Part shown: positions 55,261-64,000 of the stretch, piece after piece
How the letters are laid out: each line of letters opens with the position of its first letter
Numbering within the stretch: the first letter of the stretch is position 1
Assembly: GCA_032164245.1 (NCBI GenBank)
Contig: JAVMKO010000003.1
Location: forward strand, 139,179,259-139,243,258
From: Sternotherus odoratus
Lineage: Eukaryota; Chordata; Testudines; Kinosternidae
Length of the DNA stretch: 64,000 nt
Direction of reading: 5' to 3'
Translations under genes and position numbers: made by a program
Notes under the pieces: generated by a model
Database searches by the model: none
The model's input: only the letters and a program-made list of their open reading frames with translations
What the model was told of the DNA's origin: nothing

Positions 55261-57623
55261 TAGGGTTGCCAGATGGTATCCAAAAGGAGGACATGTCCTC
55301 CTTTTCCATGTTTTGTCCTCCCGTCCTCCCTTACCTACTATAAGTCCTCCTTTTTGCTAAACATCGGGCAGGACTGGCGGGAGGCGAAAAAGGGGGCAGG
55401 GCGGCTGAGCGGTGAGTCACCGCTCACGCCTCCACGCAGAGACGCAGACCACGCACCAGTCCGGTGCAGTGCGTCGGTGCGTGGTCACGCAGCCTGTGCA
55501 GCGCGGTGTTTGTTATTGCAATTAGATATTTGTTTGAAACAATTGGCTATTATTATATTAGATATTGCGCTCGCGCGACGAGAATCTTAGTGATTAATTA
55601 CTAAATATTTGAGTATATTTAACGTAGTCATTATGAGTAAGCGGAAGTGTAAATTTACGGAAGTATTAAGAGCCAAATACCCGTGTTTTACTAGCAGGCG
55701 AGACGACTTTGACGCCAAATGTTCTATTTGCGACTGCCATGTGGATGTGGGCAACAAGGGTACTATTGCTTTAGAAAGACACGTAGCTACGGAAAAGCAT
55801 AAGAAGATGATACGAGCAGCAGGTTCTTCTTCTAAGGTAACCAACTTTTTTCAACCTTCTACTTCATTGACTCTCAAAAATGCCCAAGCTGCAGAAGGAA
55901 CACTAGCCTTCCATACGGTAAAGCATCATCAGTCATACAATTCTATGGAATGTACGGCGAGCTTAACAAGAAAAATGTTTGCTGATTCCGAAACGGCAAA
56001 AAATCTTAAATGCGGAAAAACTAAGACGGAAGCTTTAGTAAATCAAGTTGTTGCTCCACATACGATTACGACAATCATCGAAACTTTGAGGAACATCTCT
56101 TGTCTTTCTATTGCCACAGACGCCAGCAACCATGGTGCAGATAAACTGTTTCCTATATTGATTCAATATTTTAACTGGACTGGAAATGGAATCGAAACGA
56201 AAATTCTTGATTTACAAACTTTACCCAACAAAACTTCTCTTTCGATTGCGAATCTTATATACGAAACACTCAATACAAACCAATTAACCCCTAAGTGTGT
56301 TGCATTTATTGGAGATAACACGAATGTAAATTTTGGGGGTGTGAACCGAAACCCAGGTGAAAACGTATTTACGCGCCTAAAAGAAAGTTTAGAGAAAGAA
56401 AACCTTATAGGAGTCGGCTGCCCTGCACATATTATGCATAACAGCCTTCGCAATGGTGTCGATTTGATGAAACTGGATATTGAGTCAATAATATTGAAAA
56501 TATTTAATTATTTTTCTGTGTACACAGTGAGAACAGAGGCACTAAAAGAGTTTTGCAATTACGTCGAAATCAATTATCAGCCTTTGCTAAGGCACAGTAA
56601 AACAAGGTGGCTTAGCCTGTTTCCATGCGTAGAAAGAATTTTGAAGCTCTATCCAGCATTAAAAGAATATTTCTTAAGCCAAAGAACAACACCATACCTA
56701 ATAAAAACATTTTTCGAAAACACAACTTCAGAAGCATATTTATGGTTCACGCATTCTCTTATGTCTATTTACCAAGCAAATCTGGCAAAAGTCGAAGAGG
56801 AACATAATTCCGTTCTGGAAATTTCAAAGATACTTCAATCCGTACTTCATATGCTTCGTAATCGAAGAAACAACAATTTTTTGCCACTAAGCGTAAGAGA
56901 ACAGCTTCGTGATAATGACGAAGCCGAGTCCATTTCCAACTAATTTTTCAGTGTTTACAAGGCTTGTGAAGATTACTTGATGGAATGGATGATACCCTTG
57001 GAAGATTTCAAATGTTTTGAGTGGATGACATTGCTGAAAGAGAACGAAAACCTAAAATATGATGATTTAGTTTCATGCATTGAGTTCTTGAGCATCAGAG
57101 GTGTAGAGATTGACAATGTTAAGCTACACGATCAATTTTGTAACTTGATTTCATTTCTTAAATCAAAATCAGATGAAGATGAAGCATATTATGATTTGAA
57201 GTTGCACGAGCAGTGGACAATCTACTTCAAAAGTGTTAAAAACATTGAATGTTTCTCAGAACTGCTCAAGATCTGCGAGTTTTATTTTTGTATAAGCGCA
57301 CATAACGCAAATGTGGAAAGAGTTTTTTCACTGATTAATATTCAGTGGAGCAAAGAGAGGAATAGACTAAGTGTGCAGTCAGTTAAATCTTTAATTCTTA
57401 CTCAATACAACTTCAAAAACATGACATGTGAAGATTTTTATAATTATTTGTTAAAAAACCAAGAACTTCTTTCCAAAATTGGCAGCTCAGCTAAATATGA
57501 TTAAAATAAAGTAAAATAATATAAAAAAATCATTTAATTTCTGAATGTCCTCCTTTTTTACAGAAAATCCTCCTTTTTAGACCCATCTGCCCTCCTTTAT
57601 CAAATTATCATCTGGCAACCCTA
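55261..57623 (+). mobile_element. Near-complete autonomous hAT transposon
   Basis: It spans 2,363 bp. The ends TAGGGTTGCCAGATG and CATCTGGCAACCCTA are perfect 15-bp inverted repeats, flanked by a perfect 8-bp duplication AGCCTTGT (55253-55260 and 57624-57631). It carries one transposase frame. Subterminal AAAGGAGGA-type words lie at both ends. The coding part is AT-rich and evenly preserved, unlike the eroded relics around it, which points to a recent arrival. Confidence 0.96.
55633..57504 (+). pseudogene. hAT transposase with one internal stop
   Basis: From the ATG at 55633 (MSKRKCKFTEVLRAKYP) the frame runs 436 codons to a TAA at 56941-56943. It then continues in the same frame for 186 codons to TAA at 57502. 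Without that stop the product would be 623 residues, a normal hAT length. Seen domains: a BED-type zinc finger (C30, C33, H50, H56), the RNase-H-like start with SIATDASNHGADKLFPILIQ and a second acidic site in FIGDNTNVNFGG, the GCPAHIMHN motif (CxxH) of hAT transposases, and the hATC dimerisation region NANVERVFSLINIQWSKERN. No frameshift is visible. In life this enzyme cuts and joins the element's own ends in the nucleus. This copy is probably not active; a truncated BED-containing protein could still be made. Confidence 0.93.
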
Positions 57624-57631
57624 AGCCTTGT

Positions 57632-60335
57632 AGAATAAATACATAGTCTGTGGAAAAAACATGTAATCATGTCATTAAAGACTATATCATAAAGGAGACA
57701 CACAAGAGGGTTGAGTTAAGACTGAACGGGCAACCTTAATACTTGCATTTCTTTGATTTTTTGCAACAATAAATTTTAAAATGTTTTGTGTTCAATATCA
57801 ATTTAGCTTAAATCAGTTCCTAATATAAACCAGGTTTAAGTCTGATTAAAAGTGCCCACACCGATTTTTGCACTGGTTTAGCTAAATCAAATTGAAATAA
57901 CACCTTTAGTTAAACGAGTGTTACTTTGGATCTTGACTAGGCCTCAGTTAATCTTTTCTTTCAACGGCATCCTACAATTTAGGATGTGAACTAAGCCTGC
58001 TTTGGAGTGAAGCTACTATCCATTTTTGTCAGAAGGGGATGCTGTGGTATCAATGAGAGGCAGACCCTCCCTTTCCCCAGAGCTGAGTGTCACATTCAGT
58101 GCTCCCAACTCATTCTGGTCTGGGACTGAGAGACTGACTTTAAAATCTAAACTCGTGTCTCAGGGGAAGCAGTGCAATGCATCATTGAGCTAATTTTCTG
58201 GCCTTATTTCTGGGCTAATGGAAAGTTGTTTGATGACAACACTAATAGTACTCAGATGAGAAGTATGCAGTAGCAGCCAATAGGCAGTGCATTTGTAGGG
58301 AGATGCATAGAAATCTTGAGTAGGAGGAGACAAATGGCTGAGTGGCTCTAGTACCCACAAAGATACTCTGTTTACTTATAAATGCACACTGCACGCTGCA
58401 TTATTCCATTACCAAGATATTTTTATATTTCCTAAAGAGCATAAGGTAGGTGCTTCCTCACCCAAAGTCAAAATAAAAAAGCTTTGGACAAAAAAACAGT
58501 GCAGAGGTTGGAACAGACAGTATCCTCTTTCCCCTATCCCAGAAGCAAAGTGTCAGGTGCCTGCATCTCTGAACTGTTGTTGTTTGTGCAGCCCATGGTC
58601 TTTAACAGAGGTCATGCCTGATATGGTTTGCTTTTGGTGTGTGGGGCTAGTCTGCCTGAGCAGTTTGCTGATCAGTTGACCATGCTGCTATTACTTTTCT
58701 GAGCTTCCCGTAATTGTTGCTATATGATCCCAAAGAGGGAGTTGTTGCAGAAATTTGTTTGCAGGCCCTGATCTTCAGGCCCCCCATCATGATATTGTAT
58801 ATTCATAAAATAAATTATATATTTTTGCTGATGTCTATCAGTTCTTAGGAGTTTGGGTTCTTATTTATTATAAAGTCAACAACCTTCTTTAATGCATGAC
58901 TAGCAGGTTCAACTGCTGCAGCTTTAGGAAAGATCAACATTATCATTTATTTTGTTTAAATTGTTGAATAATGAGACACTTCTTGCATAAAGCAATTTAT
59001 AAACATTATCACATTAATCGTCACATTGATGATGTTATTCCCATTTTACGGATGGGGAAAGTAAGGCACCTGAGAGGTTAAGTGACTTCCCCCCAGGGCT
59101 ACAGAGTCAGTGGCAGAGCCCAATTAGAATGATACTGCAAATGGATTCTACCCCTCTGTATCTATATAAAAATGCAAATAAAATATGAAAAAGTCAGATG
59201 CGACAGTCAGCATCTCTTGGGAGCAGTGACAATAAAGGTGTAATGGTACTGTATAAAAGACTAGTTGCTATAGCCTGTAGTGCACTTCAGGAGCCACGTC
59301 TGTTTGGAACTCTGAGGTGGCAGGCTCGGATGGAAAGGAAAGGCTCTTGCATAGCTCCAGGACAGAGCTCATGATTTAAGATTATGTTCAAGAATCAGAG
59401 AAATTGCAAGAATAGGAGTAATAAAGTTGAAGTGTTGTCATCAGTCTGAAATGTACAACAAATCCACATGTGGGAGGTCCCTTCTCCCTGTTACTTCTCA
59501 GTGATGGGAAAAACTTTCCCTGTCCATTCTCCTGTGCACCCGCCCTGACGCTGCCCTCAATACTGCTTTATCTTCCCAAATCCCTCTCTGCCAAGCTTCC
59601 TGCCTTTGCCCAACTTCTTCCCATGGGCCTTGATACCAGCACTCGGCTCAATTCCCTGTATTACTCTCCCCCTTCCCAGTATGCTGTTGTCATCACTGTG
59701 CGCAGCTCCTCTTCCTCCCCAGCAGGCTATTCTTATCTGCATGAGACCCTGCCCTGATCTAAGACATGCCGGGGGGAGAGCGCTGTTGGCTGGAGAGGAG
59801 AGGCACAAATTATTCTGGATCCCTGCCCTTTGTCTCCATGCTTAGCTCACCTCTGTCTCCCCCCCCTCCAGTGCAGGAGAACAAAAGGAGCAGGCAGCTG
59901 CTGCCACTGAGACCCCTTCCTGCTGCTCCACCTGCCCACTTGGGCTGCAACATTCCTGCTCTGCACAGGCAGGGAGCAGCTTCTCTCTGCAGGAGCTGGC
60001 AAGCCCTGTAGCAGCCCCTGTTGGGGTGGTAAGAACTGCAATCCAGTCCTAGCTGCCGAGGCTACCAGCAGGAGCATCTAGTGGCAGCTGCAACACTGGC
60101 TACAGCTCAGACAGAAAGCCTGTGCTACCAGGAAATAAAAAAACCTGTAAATGGTGCCTCTTTTGGTGCATGCCCAAGTGTCCCCGGGGAGGTGAGCCCC
60201 ACAGTTTGAGAAGTTGTGCTGCATCAAAAAGACCATTTCCCCCCTCGATCCTGATGTTAGAAGCTGGTTGACAGCATACATAGTTTTGCAATGTGGGAGA
60301 ATGAGGGTGCAAAATCGGAAATATAAATATATTTG
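57632..60335 (+). other. Intron 6 sequence, no gene seen
   Basis: The stretch is AT-rich up to 59450. A minus-strand MIR fragment lies at 58985-59127 ('tattcccattttacggatgg', 'agaggttaagtgacttcc'). From 59460 to 60300 it is GC-richer with several open frames of 60-100 codons on both strands, none resembling a known protein. A 'gatttaaagtgatttaaatc' repeat follows at 60348. Confidence 0.45.
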
Positions 60336-60788
60336 AACAGGATGGATTGATTTAAAGTGATTTAAATCACTGATTTTAGTTGCCGATTGCAGGCTATGGT
60401 ACAGAATTCAGATTTTTTCCTAATTTGATTCTTCATTAATTATCAATCTTCCACATCTGCCACTTGAGTCTTAAGAGATTCTGTTGAGTCTGTTAAGAAA
60501 AACTGACCTTCAGTTACATAAATGGAGCATGATGATGCGCTCTTCCAGGCACAGTCTCTTGAATTTAGTCATTCTAGCTACCTTTATGCAAAAGCTTGGG
60601 TTAATGGAATATAAAGTTAAAATGCAAATGAATTGCAAAATGTGAAGATTAGGATTAAAATGGCAATGTTAACTTCCCCACCGTTTATTCAGTTTGTATA
60701 TCTGTAACCAGTAATCAAAAATGCAACCTACGCACTGTGTGATTGTAATTGACATAACTGAAAAGTTTCTGTGTTTCACCTAAAGACT

Positions 60789-61050
60789 TGGACCTGACCT
60801 ACATTAGAAAATTAGGTCTGTATTGGAGAAATCACACCCTGAGCCATGTAGTTAAATTGACCTAAATCCCTGTGTAGAAAACGCTAGATCGATGGAAGAA
60901 TTCTTCAGTTGACCTGGCCACTGCCTCTCGGGGAGACGGATATCTATGCCGATGGGAGGGATTCTCCCGTTAGCACAGGTGGTGTCTATGCTGAAGAGTT
61001 ACAGTTGTTCAGCTGTGCCACTGTAGTGTTTTTAAATGTAGACAAGGCCT
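60789..61050. mobile_element. MITE, 'gcctTGTCTACA' family
   Basis: The right end 'ttaaatgtagacaaggcc' is roughly inverted at the left ('acctgacctacattag'). It shares internal words ('agttaaattgacctaaatcc') with other reptile MITEs. The ends are diverged. Confidence 0.6.
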
Positions 61051-61216
61051 CTGTGAAATTCTGTGCCGCACCTAAGAGGAGTGGGGCTTTGGCTTTTGCC
61101 CTCAAGCCCACGGTGGCAGGGCTCGGGCAGGCGCAGGCCTTGGTCCCCTTCCTGGGGTAATAGTAATTTTTGTTGTCAGAAGGGGGTTGCACTGCAGTGA
61201 AGTTTGAAAACCCCTG
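61051..61216. mobile_element. hAT-like MITE right part
   Basis: It ends 'agtttgaaaacccctgg', the inverse of a CCAGGGGTTTTCAAACT-type terminus. The left end is absent, and the preceding MITE abuts it directly. Confidence 0.55.
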
Positions 61217-64000
61217 GACTAAAGGTTTTGGTTTGAGCCTGACCCATGTAAATGTAAAACTCAGTTTTGAGTTGTCTGGAGGCAAATAAAAAAATAGATT
61301 CTTCGATTTCATAATTCTTAGTGCTATTGTGTCTCCTATCAGCAGGCTCAGACTAAAGAATTTTGGGGCCCTGTGCAGTATAGAAATTGCCCCTCCTCCC
61401 TTCCTTAAAGTAGACAGTGCATGTGATATAAAAGATAATTGCTGCGTTAGGCAAAACTTCCTAAGAGGGTTCCACCCTCTCTCCCTCTAGACCAGAGGTT
61501 CTCAACTGGGAGTGGTGGGGATGTGCCTGACTTTCTGGGAGGATGTGGTGAGCCATCTGACTGGTGGTTAGGATGGGAGGAGGTAAGTGCCAGGCTGCAG
61601 CACCAGGTTTGGGCCAGCTGCCCTTCCGTCATGACATGGAGGGGGCTGGGTCAAACTCGAGCGAGTGGCATTCTGTTCTGTTATGTAGGGTTGCAGTGCC
61701 ACTTGTTTTTTCCCCCACTGGTGGTTGGAGGGCCCTTGATACAGAGTCCCTGTGCAAGTGCACTGAATGCATATTGGTTAATCCAAACTTACCTGTTAGG
61801 AGCACCATTGCTAAGTGAATTTGAAAAGTACCCTGGTTAGACAGAGAGCTGCAAGAGTTATGTCGTCCAGTATTTAAAGGTATGGCTTTAATTCTCCTTT
61901 CACATCAGTTTTATACCAGTGTATTTCCATTGATTTCAGTGTAGTTTCTCCTAATTTAATTTTGGTCGTTTGTATTACTATATATTAAAAAATTTTAAAG
62001 CGTTAAAAGAAATACAGGAAAAATACAGAATGATTGGGGTGGATCTGAAGATAGATAATATAGTTAATATGTGCTGCTGTTAGGGTTGTAAGGAATAGAC
62101 TTTTATAGGTAAATGTCTATTTATCTACCCCTGCACAAACTGAAATATGTTTCCATTGATAATTGAAATTCACAGATAGGCAAAGTAAGAAAAATGGTGC
62201 TTGAGAACTTTTTAAATTTGATTTCAGGTTATTTATTTTGTATATTTTGACATGTGATGTTGAGAATGTGTTTTCACATTGTCCAATAAAAGGTTAACTT
62301 TTTGAACATCAGTGTCTGCTGTCATTAAATAATTGACTGATCCCACAAAATAATTACACAACTGTGAAAATAAAAAAGCTTAAAAATAAATACCAATATT
62401 ATCTATCAAAATTATAAAAAAATGAAAATTGATTTCTGCCAAGCTTAGTTATAGTGAAACATATATGTACAGGTTAGAATTCAAATCAATAAAAAATATT
62501 GCTCCCTTTAACTATCCATTTTATAAATTGGAGTCAATAATCATGCCAACCTGTTGAGTTCTGACATTGGCAGAGTATGAGTATTGAGCCCATTAATAGA
62601 ATAAGTAATCTATAGAGAATAAAAATCAATAACTATATTTTGTAAACCTACCAACAAATAAGTTCTATTTGTCTGAATTCAGCATTGACAAAATAATCGG
62701 TGTAGAAGATTGCACCTTGAACCAGCAAAAAGAATATACTGTGCATTAGATGGTTGACTTAGGTGTGTTGTACTGTTTGCAAAGCACTTTGAGATCCTTG
62801 GTGAAAGAAACAACATAAGATAAAGTAATAATAATGCATTCTTGACTTTGCCTTCCTGTTTTGACCCCACAAGATTTGAGAATTTATGGAATAGTACTGT
62901 CTAAAGACCTGAATTGTTTTTTAGCAACAAGTCTTCCATCAAGATTTTTTGAATATATGTAGGCGAAATCAATTGGAGTTTTACAATTGACATTGAGGGA
63001 GCTAAGATTTAATACTTTATTTAGTAGCTAAAGGAAATTTTTGCCATGAGCTCTCCTGTTCCTTTGGATGACGTTCGTTCATAGCCCCAATTACTTAAAC
63101 ACAGGAAATGGTTAAAATATGCTGCTTCTCTTTCTGCCAGCTGGCCACAGTGTAAGACGAACAGCCTCCATTGATTCATTGGCATAGAAGGCTGTAGATC
63201 ATTGTGGTTGGAAAGATCTCTTCATTAATAATGGCTAGAGTTCTGTCTGAGATTAATTTAAGGCATGAACACACTCAGCTTAGACAGACTTCTCAGTTTG
63301 ATAATGATTGTATGGTCAAATTGTTACATACTTATTCTACAAAGTAATGTACTGCAGTGAACATTCACTAACTGGCTTTCAAACCACATCTCAGAGCTTA
63401 ATTAACTTCTCTATATTTTTCTGTTCCAATAACTGCATAGATGGGCTCATTGTAAATTCAGTTTTCTGTTTGCTTGTTTGTTTCTTTGACAGTTTTCTGA
63501 TGTTTAATTTTCTTTTTAAGTTACTGTATAGCTGTGGAAAAACAGATTACCAGATGTGAACAAGATATATTTTTACACCTGAATAATTCAAAATCTTCTT
63601 CATTTTACAGAAAAAAATGTCATGTTGATTTATGCATTTTATTAACTTTATTTAAGGGAGTAGTCCCATTGGCTTCATAGACCCATAGTCAATGAGACTA
63701 TTCACCCCTGAAAACTTAAGCATGTGCTTAAGTCTTTGCAAGATCAGGACCTTAGGTTTTTTTGTTTTTTTTTTAAGAGAAAGCATTTCCATAGCTTGTG
63801 GTATTAAACTTTCAAAAATGACTACTTAATATAGTGACTAATTGCTTTTTGTAGGGACAGTCAATATGCATCTTTTCATGATGCTTTCCCTGAAATGCTC
63901 TACCATCTCATTCTTTTTCATTTCAAGTATTATGTTAAATCCATTACAGTTTCTCTATATTTAAATTAGAATTGTAAAAACCTTAAAAAGTGCAGTATAG
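61217..64000 (+). other. Intron 6 sequence to window end
   Basis: AT-rich. A possible MITE left end, 'ccagaggttctcaactggga', lies at 61491. 'gcaaagcactttgagatcct' (62779) and 'agtcccattggcttcatag' (63662) look like old interspersed repeats of reptiles. No MTA3 exon is recognised before the window ends. Confidence 0.45.

Noticed and set aside
55609..55632. Earlier start of the hAT transposase frame at 55609
   Set aside because: The codon at 55609 is TTG, which is not a usual eukaryotic start. The ATG at 55633 gives MSKRKCKF, a normal beginning before the BED finger.
59460..60300. A GC-richer block with several short frames, considered as a possible gene or CpG island
   Set aside because: Few CpG dinucleotides, no protein resemblance and no splice pattern. 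It looks like an unclassified old insertion.
45467..64000. Search for MTA3 exon 7 (ELM2 start)
   Set aside because: No stretch resembling the expected ELM2 coding sequence with splice sites was found. The exon probably lies beyond the window.

Overview
The window is vertebrate nuclear DNA from inside one gene. On the + strand, five short exons with canonical AG/GT borders and matching phases spell residues of about 10 to 167 of the metastasis-associated protein MTA3, a NuRD-complex subunit. They are exons 2 to 6 if numbered as in mammalian MTA3. They sit at 372-439, 5118-5211, 26566-26692, 44265-44328 and 45349-45466 and cover almost all of the BAH domain. Exon 1 lies before the window. The ELM2, SANT and GATA-finger exons lie after it, because the last 18.5 kb is one open-ended intron. 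I found no other host protein gene, tRNA, rRNA or CRISPR array.

The introns are AT-rich and hold a dense layered set of mobile elements whose type points to a reptile, most likely a cryptodiran turtle. They include CR1 LINE 3' ends with ATTCTATGA tails, a tRNA-headed SINE with a CR1 tail, Penelope-like sequence with the familiar 'cacggctacctctctgattctt' tail, old MIR fragments, and many non-autonomous DNA transposons. The species call is inference.

Layout. 1-5.1 kb: end of a hAT element, a hAT-like MITE with a perfect 8-bp target duplication, and a 1.8-kb TG...CA element containing broken LINE coding sequence. 7.3-8.8 kb: a MITE nested in another MITE, then a Tigger/pogo-like element with a 47-bp minisatellite. 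9.2-9.4 kb: an inverted dimer of Penelope tails. 12.4-20.3 kb: MITEs, a CR1 end, a 1.48-kb Tigger-like element full of GC-rich palindromes, a foldback hAT relic interrupted by a MITE, and a hAT element carrying a perfect 40-bp hairpin. 25.2-26.1 kb: another hAT MITE and Tigger copy. 29-32.7 kb: an LTR-like element with tandem repeats, a hAT-like element with a palindromic satellite, and a second long Tigger copy. 37.3-40 kb: an internally deleted DIRS-like retroelement with inverted terminal repeats. 47.5-48.5 kb: a 63-bp-arm hairpin and a MITE. 51-54.1 kb: a hAT MITE, a SINE, and a 5'-truncated Penelope-like element with a GIY-YIG endonuclease and a hammerhead-like 3' end. 55.26-57.62 kb: an almost intact autonomous hAT transposon, with a perfect 8-bp target duplication and a 623-codon transposase frame broken by one stop codon.

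The host exons are spliced to make the N-terminal nucleosome-binding part of MTA3. The transposon genes are passengers, and nothing here suggests that they work with MTA3. The most notable items are the near-intact hAT transposon, the hammerhead-bearing Penelope remnants, the LTR/LINE composite, the DIRS-like deletion derivative and the palindrome-filled Tigger family.
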